Source: Heloderma charlesbogerti (Eukaryota; Chordata; Lepidosauria; Squamata; Helodermatidae). Taken from it: a stretch of DNA of 64,000 nucleotides. Made by a program: the position numbers and the translations under genes. The stretch is taken from contig JANEZZ010001949.1 in assembly GCA_026122225.1 (NCBI GenBank), positions 1,240,001-1,304,000 on the forward strand, written 5' to 3'. The first letter of the stretch is position 1, and each line of letters starts with the position of its first letter. Below the pieces are notes generated by a model. The model had not been told where the DNA came from. It made no database searches and worked only from the letters and a program-made list of their open reading frames with translations. Of the stretch, positions 54,348-64,000 are shown one piece after another.

Positions 54348-57300
54348 TGTTGTTGTTGTTCAGTCGTTCAGTCGTGTCCGACTCTTCGTGACCTCATGGA
54401 CCATAGCACGCCAGGCCTTCCTGTCCTGCGCTCTCTCCCGGAGCGTGCTCAAGTTCATATTCATTGCATCCGTGATGCTATCTAGCCATCTCATCCTCTG
54501 CCGTCCCCTTCTCCTTTTGCCTTCAGTCTTTCCCAGCATCAGGGTCTTTTCCAGGGAGTTTTCTCTTCGCATTAGGTGGCCAAAATATTGGAGCTTCAGC
54601 TTCATTATCTGTCCTTCCAATGAGCAGTCAGGGTTGATTTCCTTTAGGATGGACTGATTTGACCTCCTTGCAGTCCAGGGGACTCGTAAGAGTCTTCTCC
54701 AGCACCACAGTTCGAAAGCATCAATTCTTCGGCGCTCAGCCTTCCTTATAGTCCAGCTCTCACAGCCATACATTACTACTGGGAAAACCATAGCTTTGAT
54801 TAGACGGACCTTTGTCGGCAAGGTGATGTCTCTGCTTCTTACTATGCTGTCTAGGTTGGCCATAGCTTTCCTCCCAAGGAGCAAGCGTCTTTTAATTTCA
54901 TGGCTACAGTCACCATCTGCGGTGATCTTGGAGCCCAAGAAAGTAAAATCTGTCACTGCTTCCATTTCTTCCCCTTCTATATGCCAGGAAGTGATAGGGC
55001 CAGATGACATGATCTTAGTTTTTTTAATGTTGAGTTTCAAACCAGCTTTTGCACTCTCCTCTTTCACCCTCAACAAGAGGCTCTTGAGATCCTCTTCGCT
55101 TTCTGCCATTAGGGTGGTATCGTCTGCATATCGGAGGTTGTTGATAATTCTCCCGGCAATCTTAATTCCGACCTCTGATTCATCCAATCCAGCATTTCTC
55201 ATGATGTACTCTGCATATAAGTTAAATAAGCAGGGTGACAATATGCAGCCTTGTCGTACTCCTTTCCCAATTTTGAACCAATCGGTTGTTCCATGTCTGG
55301 TTCTTACTGTTGCTTCTTGACCCTCGTACAGGTTTCTCAGGAGACAGGTAAGGTGGTCTGGTACTCCCATCACTTTAAGAATTTGCCACAGTTTGTTGTG
55401 ATCCACACAATCAAAGGCTTTAGCGTAGTCAATGAAGCAGAAATAGACGTTTTTCTGGAATTCTCTTGCTTTCTCCATGATGCAGCGAATGTTGGCGATT
55501 TGATCTCTAGTTCCTCTGCCTCTTCTAAACCCAGCTTGTACTTCCGGTAGTTCTCGGTTCGCATACTGCTGAAGCCTAGCTTGTAGGATTTTGAGCATCA
55601 CCTTGCTGGCATGTGAAATGAGCGCAATTGTGCGGTAGTTTGAACACTCTTTGGCGTTGCCCTTCTTTGGAATTGGAATGTAAACTGACCTTTTCCAGTC
55701 TTGTGGCCACTGTTGAGTGTTCCAGATTTGTTGGCATATTGAATGCAGCACTTTAACAGCATCATGTTTTAGGATTTTAAATAGCTCGGTTGGAATACTG
55801 TCATCTCCGCTAGCTTTGTTGTTACTAATGCTTCCTAAGGCCCACTTGACTTCACTCTCTAGGATGTCCGGCTCAAGTTCAGTGACCGCACTATCATGGC
55901 TATCAGGGACATTCAGATCTTTCCTGTATAGTTCTTCTGTGTATTCTTGCCACCTCTTCTTAATCTCATCTGCTTCTGTTAGGTCCCTGCCTTCTTTGTC
56001 CTTTATCATGCCCGTCTTTGCACAAAACGTTCCCCTGAGATCTCCAATTTTCTTGAAGAGATCTCTAGTCTTTCCCATTCTGTTGTTTTCCTCGATTTCT
56101 TTGCATTGTTCATTTAAGAAGGCCTTCTTGTCTCTCCTTGCTATTCTCTGGAACTCTGCATTCAGTTGGGTATATCTTCCCCTTTCTCCCTTGCTTTTCG
56201 CTTCCCTTCTTTCGTGAGCTACTTGTAAAGCCTCATCAGACAGCCACTTGGCTTTCTTGCATTTCTTTTTCTTTGGGACGGATTTCGTTGCTGCCTCCTG
56301 AACAATGTCACGGACCTCCATCCATAGTTCCTCAGGCACTCTGTCTATCAGGTCTAATCCCTGAAATCTATTCCTCACCTCCACTGTATATTCATCAGGG
56401 ATATGATTTAGGTCATACCTGAACGGTTTAGTGGTTTTCCCGACGTTCTTCAATTTAAGCCGAAATTTTGCAAGAAGCAGCTCATGATCTGAGCCACAGT
56501 CAGCTCCAGGTCTTGTTTTTACTGACTGTATGGAGCTTCTCCATCTTTGGCTGCAAAGGACATAATCAATCTGATTTCGATATTGACCATCTGGTGACGT
56601 CCATGTGTAGAGTCGCCTCTTGTGCTGTTGGAAAAGAGTGTTTGCTATGATCAGCATGTTCTCTTGGCAAAACTCTATTAACTTTTGTCCTGCTTCATTT
56701 TGTACACCAAGGCCATGCCTGCCTGTTATCCCGGTGATTTCTTGACTTCCTACTTTAGCATTCCAATCCCCTATGATGAAGAGGACATCTTTTTTTGGTG
56801 TTAGTTCTAGAAGGTGTTGTAGGTCTTCATAGAACCGATCAACCTCAGCTTCTTCGGCCTCAGTGGTTGGGGCATAGACTTGAATTACTGTGATGTTGAA
56901 TGGTTTGCCTTGGATTCGTACTGAGATCATTCTATCATTTTTAAGATTGTATCCCAGTACTGCTTTTCCCACCCTTTTGTTGACTATGAGTGCTACTCCA
57001 TTTCTTCTAAGGGATTCTTGCCCACAATAGTAGATATGATGGTCACCTGAATTAAATTCGCCCATGCCTGTCCATTTGAGTTCGCTGATTCCCAAGATGT
57101 CGATGTTCAATCTTGCCATCTCATGTTTGACCACCTCCAGCTTACCTTGATTCATTGATCTGACATTCCAGGTTCCTAAACAATATTGTTCTTTACAGCA
57201 TCGGATTTTCTTTTCACCGCCAGACACATCCACAGCTGAGTGTCCTTTCGGGTTTGGCCCAGCCGCTTCACTCTTTCTGGCGCTACTTGGAAATACCCTC

Positions 57301-57568
57301 TGCTCTTCCCCAGTAGCATATTGGACACCTTCCGACCTGAGGGGCTCATCTTCCGGCGTCATATCTTTTAGCCTTGTGATACGTTCCATGGGGTTTTCTT
57401 GGCAAGAATACTGGAGTGGGTTGCCATTTCCTTCTCCAGTGGACCACATTTTGTCAGAACTCTCTGCCATGACCTGTCCGTCTTGGGTGGCCCTGCACGG
57501 CATAGCTTATGGCTTCACTGAGTTACGCAAGCCCCTTCGCCACAACAAGGCAGTGATCCATGAAGGGG
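54348..57568 (-). mobile_element. Apparently full-length BovB (RTE) retrotransposon
   Basis: About 3.2 kb, with a short 5' region, one long frame and a (CAA)n tail that appears as (TTG)n at the left edge. CTTCGGGAAGT (54337-54347) and CTTCTGGAAGT (57569-57579) flank it with one mismatch in 11, a plausible target-site duplication. On that reading the element is complete at both ends. BovB is a non-LTR retrotransposon known for patchy distribution among squamates, ruminants and other animals, explained by horizontal transfer. Confidence 0.9.
54360..57503 (-). CDS. BovB endonuclease-reverse transcriptase, uninterrupted 1047-codon frame
   Basis: The predicted protein carries, in order, an N-terminal region (GEGNGNPLQYSCQENPMER near 23-41), an apurinic-type endonuclease domain (about 108-350), a linker, the reverse transcriptase (about 600-860) and a basic C-terminal region. 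Endonuclease signatures are TWNVRS (111-116), SELKW with Glu141, GDWNAKVG (245-252) and SDHELL with Asp339-His340. RT signatures are FCFIDYAKAFD with Asp692, VRQGCILSPCLFNLYAE (749-765) and RYADDT with Asp794-Asp795. No stop or frameshift is seen and every catalytic residue that I can identify is present. The length fits a complete RTE protein. Which ATG is used is uncertain; a relative nearby would start 19 codons later. Confidence 0.92.
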   Translation of the reverse strand: MPCRATQDGQVMAESSDKMWSTGEGNGNPLQYSCQENPMERITRLKDMTPEDEPLRSEGVQYATGEEQRVFPSSARKSEAAGPNPKGHSAVDVSGGEKKIRCCKEQYCLGTWNVRSMNQGKLEVVKHEMARLNIDILGISELKWTGMGEFNSGDHHIYYCGQESLRRNGVALIVNKRVGKAVLGYNLKNDRMISVRIQGKPFNITVIQVYAPTTEAEEAEVDRFYEDLQHLLELTPKKDVLFIIGDWNAKVGSQEITGITGRHGLGVQNEAGQKLIEFCQENMLIIANTLFQQHKRRLYTWTSPDGQYRNQIDYVLCSQRWRSSIQSVKTRPGADCGSDHELLLAKFRLKLKNVGKTTKPFRYDLNHIPDEYTVEVRNRFQGLDLIDRVPEELWMEVRDIVQEAATKSVPKKKKCKKAKWLSDEALQVAHERREAKSKGERGRYTQLNAEFQRIARRDKKAFLNEQCKEIEENNRMGKTRDLFKKIGDLRGTFCAKTGMIKDKEGRDLTEADEIKKRWQEYTEELYRKDLNVPDSHDSAVTELEPDILESEVKWALGSISNNKASGDDSIPTELFKILKHDAVKVLHSICQQIWNTQQWPQDWKRSVYIPIPKKGNAKECSNYRTIALISHASKVMLKILQARLQQYANRELPEVQAGFRRGRGTRDQIANIRCIMEKAREFQKNVYFCFIDYAKAFDCVDHNKLWQILKVMGVPDHLTCLLRNLYEGQEATVRTRHGTTDWFKIGKGVRQGCILSPCLFNLYAEYIMRNAGLDESEVGIKIAGRIINNLRYADDTTLMAESEEDLKSLLLRVKEESAKAGLKLNIKKTKIMSSGPITSWHIEGEEMEAVTDFTFLGSKITADGDCSHEIKRRLLLGRKAMANLDSIVRSRDITLPTKVRLIKAMVFPVVMYGCESWTIRKAERRRIDAFELWCWRRLLRVPWTARRSNQSILKEINPDCSLEGQIMKLKLQYFGHLMRRENSLEKTLMLGKTEGKRRRGRQRMRWLDSITDAMNMNLSTLRERAQDRKAWRAMVHEVTKSRTRLND

Positions 57569-58258
57569 CTTCTGGAAGTGGCCCCCCTTAATTAATGCAG
57601 AATAGCAGTTTAGTGTTCTACATGTTGTTTTATATCTGAAATTCATTGCCTTCATTTATTTAACATGGCTCAGATATATGGCATGCTTCAGGTATGTCTG
57701 AAAAGTATTTTCTAGGCTCAAAATGGCATGGCATAAACAGGAGGGGGGAAAGGTAAACATGAACTTTAATCTTGGCTGTTGAATGAATGGTAACCTCCTT
57801 TCTTTTCAAATGAGTCTCAGTGTATTCAGTGGGATCAAGTAATTTAATCCTACTAGGAATGTAGTACATAGGTTTTTGTAGACTAATAGGTCCAGACAAA
57901 TATAAAGTCTTCTTTGGAGGATTCTAATCATGCCCAGTATAATTTCTATCCTACGAAAACTAGATTGCTGTCTGTTAATGTCAAAAGTAAAGAGAGCCTC
58001 TAGGGAGAATATGCTTTGAAGGGAGAAATGAACAAAGTTAGGGTATTAACCTATTTTACTTTTAAAACTTGGCTTTCAATTTTTCATTAGAGTGACACTT
58101 AGGGTTGCTTCTCAAATTACATTATTGAACGGTTTGAATGTTCCATATCCTTGACTAAATGTTTATATGTGGAGAGATTCTAAGTATTGCATATTGATTT
58201 GTATTTATTATCATATTTATCATGTTTATTATCAACAAGTTACCTGGTAGTAGTTACT

Positions 58259-58404
58259 TTTTAATCCCACCCTTCATTCAAGGAGCTCAGGGATGCCTAC
58301 ATGAATCTTCCCACTGACCTTGCAACCTCACAGTGAGGTAGGTTAGGTTGATAGTCCAGGATTACCCAGCAAGCTTGGTGACAAAGTGGAGATTGGAACC
58401 AGGT
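58259..58404 (-). mobile_element. Old tRNA/Sauria-type SINE fragment
   Basis: AACCTCACAGTGAGGTAGGT, then TAGGTTGATAGTCCAGGATT and ACCCAGCAAGCTTGGTGACA, then GGAGATTGGAACCAGG matches the core and tRNA-like part of 5461-5706 in the same orientation with many changes. Confidence 0.6.
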
Positions 58405-58661
58405 GGATAAAAATTGATGAATAACATTTTGTTCTTTACTTTTAAAGAGATAAATACTAACTTTATCTCAAAGTAACCAGGTTAAAATTAAATGATCTGT
58501 ATAGAAGCTCCACTGGCCTCGCCTCGCCTGGAAATGAGAATTTCAGCTTGTTTCAGAGGTAGCTTCCTGTTGTGCTAGCATTTGGTCCTGCAGGCACAAC
58601 AGAATGAGCGGAGGAGCAGTGGCAGTACTGGATTGTTACTGCCTGGAAAATATGCTACAGT

Positions 58662-61624
58662 GTTGTTGTTGTTGTTCAGTCATTAAGTCGTGTCCGACTC
58701 TTCGTGACCCCATGGACCATAGCACGCCAGGCCTTCCTGTCCTCCGCTCTCTCCCGGAGTGTGCTCAAGTCCATATTCATTGCATCGGTGATGCTATCTA
58801 GCCATCTCATCCTCTGCCGTCCCCTTCTCCTTTTGCCTTCAGTCTTTCCCAGCATCAGGGTCTTTTCCAGGGAGTTTTCTCTTTGCATTAGGTGGCCAAA
58901 ATATTTGAGCTTCAGCTTCAGTATCTGTCCTTCCAATGAGCAGTCAGGGTTGATTTCCTTTAGGATGGACTGATTTGACCTCCTTGCAGTCCAGGGGACT
59001 CGTAAGAGTCTTCTCCAGCACCACAGTTCAAAAGTATCAATTCTTCGGCGCTCAGCCTTCCTTATAGTTCACCTCTCACAGCCATACATTACTACTGGGA
59101 AAACCATAGTTTTGATTAGACGGACCTTTGTCGACAAGGTGATGTCTCTGCTTCTTACTATGCTGTCTAGGTGTGCCGAGCAAGCGTCTTTTAATTTCAT
59201 GGCTACAGTCACCATCTGCAGTGATCTTGGAGCCCAAGAAAATAAAATCTGTCACTGCTTCCATTTCTTCCCCTTCTATATGCCAGGAAGTGATGGGGCC
59301 AGATGCCATGATCTTAGTTTTTTTAATGTTGAGTTTCAAACCAGCTTTTGCACTCTCCACTTTCACCTTCAACAAGAGGCTCTTTAGATCCTCTTCACTT
59401 TCTGCATTGGGGTGGTATCATCTGCATATCTGAGGTTGTTGATAATTCTCCCGACAATCTTAATTCCGACCTGTGATTCATCCAACCCAGAGTTTCTCAT
59501 GATGTACTCTGCATATAAATTAAGCAGGGCGACAATATACAGCCTTGTCGTACTTCTTTCCCAATTTTGAACCAGTCGGTTGTTCCATGTCCGGTTCTTA
59601 CTGTTGCTTCTTGACCCTCGTACAGGTTTCTCAGGAGACAGGTAAGGTGGTCTGGTACTCCCATCTCTTTAAGAATTTGCCAGAGTTTGTTATCATCCAC
59701 ACAATCAAAGGCTTTAGCGTAGTCAATGAAGCAGAAAGAGGCTTTTTCTGGATTCTCTTGCTTTCTCCATGATCCAGCGAATGTTGGTGATTTGATCTCT
59801 AGTTCCTCTGCCTCTTCAAAACCCAGCTTGTACTTCCAGTAGTTCTCGGTTCACATACTGCTGAAGCCTAGCTTGTAGGATTTTGAGCATAACCTTGCTG
59901 GCATGTGAAATGAGCGCAATTGTACGGTAGTTTGAACACTCTTTGGCATTGCCCTTCTTTGGAATTGGAATGTAAACTGACCTTTTCCAGTCTTGCGGCC
60001 ACCATTGAGTGTTCCAAATTTGTTGGCATATTGAGTGCAGCACTTTAACAGCATCATCTTTTAGGATTTTAAATAGCTCAGCTGGAATACTGTCATCTCC
60101 GCCAGCTTTGTTGTTAGTAATGCTTCCTAAGGCCCACTTGACTTCACTCTCTAGGATGTCCGGCTCAAGTTCAGTGACCGCACTATCATGGCTATCAGGG
60201 ACATTAAGATCTTTCCTGTATAGTTCTTCTGTGTATTCTTTCCACCTCTTCTTAATCTCATCTGCTTCTGTTAGGTCCTTGTCTTCTTTGCCCTTTATCA
60301 TGCCCATTTTTGCACAAAACATTCCCTTGATATCTCCGATTTTCTTGAAAAGATCTCTAGTCTTTCCCATTCTATTGTTTTCCTCGATTTCTTTGCATTG
60401 TTCATTTAAGAAGGCCTTCTTATCTCTCCTTGCTACACTCTGTCTATCAGGTCTAATCCCTTAAATCTATTCCTCACCTCCACTGTGTATTCATAAGGGA
60501 TATGATTTAGGTCATACCTGAATGGTTTAGTGGTTTTCCCTACGTTCTTCAATTTCAGCCGAAATTTTGCAATAAGAAGCTCATGATCTGAGCCACAGTC
60601 AGCTCCAGGTCTTGTTTTTACTGACTGTATAGAGCTTCTCCATCTTTGGCTGCAGAGTACATAATCAATCTGATTTCGATATTGACCATCTAGTGATGTC
60701 CATGTGTAGAGTCGCCTCTTGTGCTGTTGGAAAAGAGTGTTTGCTATGATCAGCGTGTTCTCTTGGCAAAACTCTATTAGCCTTTGTCCTGCTTCATTTT
60801 GTACACCAAGGCCATGCTTGCCTGTTATCCCAGTGATTTCTTGACTTCCTACTTTAGCATTCCAATCCCCTATGATGAAGAGGACATCTTTTTTTGGTGT
60901 TAGTTCTAGAAGGTGTTGTAGGTCTTCATAGAACCGATCAACCTCAGCTTCTTCGGCCTCAGTGGTAGGGGCATAGACTTGAATTACTGTGATGCTGATC
61001 GGTTTGCCTTGGATTCGTACTGAGATCATTCTATCATTTTTGAGATTGTACCCCAGGACTGCTTTTCCCACCCTTTTGTTGACTAGGAGTGCTACTCCAT
61101 TTCTTCTAAGGGATTCTTGCCCACAGTAGTAGATATAATGGTCACCTGAATTAAATTCACCCATGCTTGTCCATTTTAGTTCGCTGATTCCCAAGATGTC
61201 GTTGTTCAATCTTGCCATGTCATGTTTGACCACCTCCAGCTTACCTTGATTCATTGATCTTACATTCCAGGTTCCTAAACAATATTGTTCTTTACAGCAT
61301 CGGATTTTCTTTTCACCACCAGACACATTCACAGCTGAGTGTCCTTTCGGTTTTGGCCCAGCCGCTTCACTCTTTCTGGTGCTACTTAGAAATTGCCTCT
61401 GCTGTTCCCCAGTAGTATATTGGACACCTTCCGACCTGAGGGGCTCATCTTCCAGCGCCATATCTTTTAGCCTTGTCATACGTTCCATGGGGTTTTCTTG
61501 GCAAGAATACTGGAGTGGGTTGCCATTTCCTTCTCCAGTGGACCACATTTTCCGCCATGACCTGTCCGTCTTGGGTGGCTCTGCATTGCATAGCTTATGG
61601 CTTCACTGAGTTACGCAAGCCCCT
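58662..61624 (-). mobile_element. Second BovB copy, decayed
   Basis: The same orientation and nearly the same length as the 54.3-57.6 kb copy, and very similar along most of its length by eye. Differences that kill it are a ~195-bp deletion at about 60436 with a stop at the junction, a smaller deletion near 59172 (the LLLGRKAMAN region), a single-base loss near 59405 beside the YADD box, and a few others. The 5' end is a little shorter. No clear target duplication was found. Confidence 0.92.
58676..61548 (-). pseudogene. BovB endonuclease-RT pseudogene
   Basis: The remaining open pieces are an endonuclease portion of 371 codons (60433-61548; GTWNVRS, SELKW, GDWNAK and GSDHELL all present), an RT front segment (59816-60370), a short YEGQEATVRTGHG piece (59497-59700), an RT back segment (59076-59375) and a C-terminal piece (58676-58936). 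At least four breaks separate them, so no full-length product is possible. The endonuclease piece alone would be intact if translated. Confidence 0.9.
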
Positions 61625-61770
61625 GCCCTTTGAATCCAAAATCTAGAAATTTAGCCAGAGTTGCTAGATCTGAGATGGTTGCCAAGTTGCTTTAGTAGAA
61701 TAAGTGTTGTTGCACATATTGTTATCTATGAAGTAAAAAGTTATGTAACTTATGTGATATAAGTCAACCT

Positions 61771-62528
61771 AGTGTGTGGCTGCTGTAAAAAAGGCAAACT
61801 CCATGTTAGGCATAATTAGAAAAGGAACTGAGAATAAAACTGCCAATATATTGCCCCTACACAAATCTGTGGTGTGACCATAGTTGGAATACTGTGTACA
61901 GTTCTGGTTACCACACCAAAAAAAACGGTATTGTAGAACTGGAAAATGTGCAGAAAAGGGCAACTACAATTATCAAGGTGCTGGAGCATCTCCCCTATGG
62001 GAGAAGGTTACAGTAGCTGGGATTGTTTATCTTGGAGAAAAGGAAGGTAAGGGGAAACATGATAGAGGTCTACAAAATTATGCATGGTGAGGAGAATGTC
62101 GATAGGGAGACATTTTTCTCCCTCTCTCGAAATACTAGAATCCGGGGTCATCCTATGAAGCTGATTGGTGGGAGGTTCAGGATAGATAAAAGGAAGTACT
62201 TCTTCACACAGCACATAGTTAAATTATGGAATTTGCTACCAGGATGTAGTGATGGCCACCAATTTGGATGGCTTTAAAAGGAGGTTGAACAAATTCCTGG
62301 AGGAGAAGGCTATCGGTGGCTACTAGTCTTGATGGCTATGTGCTACCTCCACTACCAGAGGCAGTGAGCCTGTGTACACCAGTTGCTAGGGAACATGGGT
62401 GGGAGGGTGCTGTTGCACTCATGCCCTGCTTGTGGGTTTCTGGTCAACAGCTTGTTGGCTGCTGTGTGAACAGAATGCTGGACTAGATGGACCCTTGGTC
62501 TGATCCAGCATGGTTCTTCTTATGTTCT
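61771..62528 (+). mobile_element. CR1-like LINE 3' region
   Basis: Starts in the RT C-terminus (GGCAAACTCCATGTTAGGCA, then GGAATACTGTGTACAGTTCT) and continues through FILEKRKVRGNMIEVYKIMH, ENVDRETFFSLSRNTRIRGH and FRIDKRKYFFTQHIVKLWNL. A frameshift follows. The 3'UTR ends TGATCCAGCATGGTTCTTCT then TATGTTCT. It is the longest copy in the window of the family also seen at 13716, 14118 and 23394. Confidence 0.88.
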
Positions 62529-62621
62529 AAGTCTGTAAGAAATTATAAACATTGACCTTATTATCATTCTCCTGAGATTAAGTTCTTTGAATAAACCAAC
62601 TAACTTCAGTACTGTCTGAAG

Positions 62622-62654
62622 TAAGTGTGTGTGCATTTGTGTGTGTGTGTGTGT
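62622..62654. repeat. (TG)n microsatellite, interrupted
   Basis: GTGTGTGTG, a short CATT break, then TGTGTGTGTGTGTGTGTG. Confidence 0.85.
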
Positions 62655-62710
62655 CCATGTCCTTCAATGAGGAAGGAACCTTGTGGTTGTGAGCAGACAG
62701 CCTAAAGACC

Positions 62711-62840
62711 AGGTGGGCAACTTGTGGCCTTTCAGATGTTTTGGCCAACAACTCCCATGATCTCTTACCATTGGCTATGCTGACTAGGGCTGATGTGGGT
62801 TATAGGCCAGAGCATTTTGAAGACCAAAAGTTGCCCACCT
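62711..62840. mobile_element. Hairpin MITE, AGGTGGGCAACTT ends
   Basis: AGGTGGGCAACTTGTGGCC at the left faces GGTC...AAAGTTGCCCACCT at the right. The inner CAACTCCCATGATC is the conserved centre of this family. Better-preserved termini than 51291-51422. Confidence 0.65.
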
Positions 62841-63195
62841 CTACCCTAGACCATGCCTGCATTACCTATCCAATAGTACATGGCTAGAATACATAGGTGT
62901 TTGATCAAGTGCTCATGTATATAAACACTTTCCAGGATCATTGTGCTGGTGACTCCTGACTCAAACACTTGGTGGGAAGGAGTCCTTTGTAGTCCTATGA
63001 AGATCCTCTGACGATGAAGTTATTTTCATAGAAATTGGGGGGGGGGGGAATCTTCCAAACCCTAAAGTTAATATTAACTGAGACAATTTGGTTTGGGAAT
63101 TTTCTTTGAAAAAGCAAGTAAATAACTGATTTTTTGGAAAAAGATGTTCTAAATTTTTGTTACTTTGGTATCCCCATTTATCATTTTCATTTTAG

Positions 63196-63469
63196 GGGAA
63201 AGCTTACCGTGACCAGCAGCTTGTGCTTCTCCAGGACCATCTAGAAAGATATTACAGGAGCCGTGATCGCAAGTGGATTGTATTATTTCCAGAAGGTGGT
63301 TTTCTTAGAAAAAGAAGAGAAACCAGTCAGGCATTTGCCAAGAAAAACAATTTGCCATTTCTTACACATGTTACATTGCCAAGACTGGGGGCCACACAAG
63401 TAATACTGAAAAATCTGGTAGCTCAGCAAGAAAATGGAACTCTGGCAGGTGGAAATACTGCAGAAGCAG
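63196..63469 (+). CDS. LPGAT1: LPGAT1 exon 5, residues 152-242 plus one base
   Basis: It starts after TTTCATTTTAG with GGG AAA GCT (GKAYRDQQLVLLQDHLERYY) and runs to GCAGAAGCAG before GTATGG. RSRDRKWIVLFPEGGFLRKR contains acyltransferase motif III (FPEG, residues 182-185), which helps position the acceptor phosphate. RRETSQAFAKKNNLPFLTHV, then TLPRLGA carries the likely motif IV (LPFL...P). The last visible residues before the split codon are AGGNTAEA. The part closest to the exon end (VAQQENGTLAGGNTAEA) is the variable linker of the family. The gene continues off the right edge: roughly a third of the protein, including the C-terminal hydrophobic segment, is not in the window. Confidence 0.96.
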
Positions 63470-64000
63470 GTATGGATCATTTAAAACATTTATAGAATCA
63501 ATAGCTGCCTGATCAGGGTCTCAAAACGAGTGTCAGGTTTTATTCTATGGTATACTTCATACTTCATATACCATGTTTTATATGCCAACCTGTTTACAGC
63601 CTGGATTTGTGGTAATTCATAAATTCGACCCTCATTCAAATTTATGCAACGCTTCTAAGGTGTAACAAATTCATTTCAGACCCTTCCATAATTAACAAAT
63701 GAGAATTGTTCCTTTAAAAAATGCCTGAAATAACTGGTTGTTCTTGGTTCATCTAACTGCTTCTATTTAACTGTTCTGGCATCATAAAGTACAGCATGCA
63801 TGTATGTGTGTAGGAGTGATATTGTGAGTAAGTGTGAGAGAGGTTTTTCAATAGTGATGTATAAATTATTACTTCTGTATCTTTGACTTTTTCCCTGTTG
63901 TGAGTCTATTACAAACCTTATTGCCAGAAGGAGAATATATAGCTCTCTCACCTACAGTGTTACAGAATTCAAAATTCTTCTCTGTTGGGTGTCTTTAAAA
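63470..64000 (+). other. LPGAT1: Start of LPGAT1 intron 5
   Basis: GTATGG donor, then AT-rich sequence with no recognised exon or repeat before the window ends. Confidence 0.85.

Larger units (their letters stand above)
52206..63195 (+). other. LPGAT1: LPGAT1 intron 4 (11.0 kb)
   Basis: GTAATG donor and CATTTTCATTTTAG acceptor. More than half is BovB in antisense orientation. Stretches at 53.1-54.1, 57.6-58.25, 58.4-58.65, 61.63-61.77 and 62.85-63.19 kb hold no recognised gene. G-runs occur at about 53847-53857 and 63038-63047. Confidence 0.9.

Noticed and set aside
54256..54657. Plus-strand frames over the BovB copies (for example 133 and 174 codons)
   Set aside because: Antisense shadows of the BovB reading frame on the minus strand.

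Overview
The window is vertebrate nuclear DNA, almost certainly from a squamate reptile. The evidence is an intron-exon gene with a CpG-island promoter, a dense layer of BovB (RTE), CR1 and L2 LINEs, tRNA-headed SINEs with Sauria-like core and L2-like tail, and many small fold-back transposons. No bacterial, CRISPR or operon structure is present. The species cannot be named from the sequence alone.

The only host protein-coding gene I recognise is LPGAT1 (lysophosphatidylglycerol acyltransferase 1, AGPAT family, ER membrane), on the + strand. A CpG island at about 18.6-21.05 kb holds the promoter and a non-coding leader exon ending at a strong donor (21049/21050). Coding exons follow at 22001-22268 (ATG at 22031), 48628-48746, 52110-52205 and 63196-63469. 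All have canonical GT/AG borders and the phases join without a break. They encode 242 residues, including acyltransferase motifs I (NHxxxxD), II, III (FPEG) and probably IV. The C-terminal part and 3'UTR lie beyond the right edge.

Upstream (1-18.6 kb) is intergenic: an RTE 3' end at the left edge, duplicated tracts, fold-back elements, CR1 and L2 fragments, SINEs and two short BovB tails. One BovB tail has a perfect 13-bp target-site duplication. Intron 2 (26 kb) holds a dead Tc1-type transposon, a sense-strand L2 LINE with a 363-codon open reading frame, a solo LTR with a 5-bp target duplication, a 5S rRNA-CR1 composite, and several large inverted repeats. Intron 4 (11 kb) holds two antisense BovB copies about 1.1 kb apart. 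One appears full length with an uninterrupted 1047-codon endonuclease-reverse transcriptase frame; the other is a decayed near relative.

The observations most worth following up are the intact BovB, the 5S rRNA-CR1 chimera, the family of long fold-back elements that share similar ends, and the solo LTR. No undescribed multi-gene system was found; the novelty here lies in the mobile elements.
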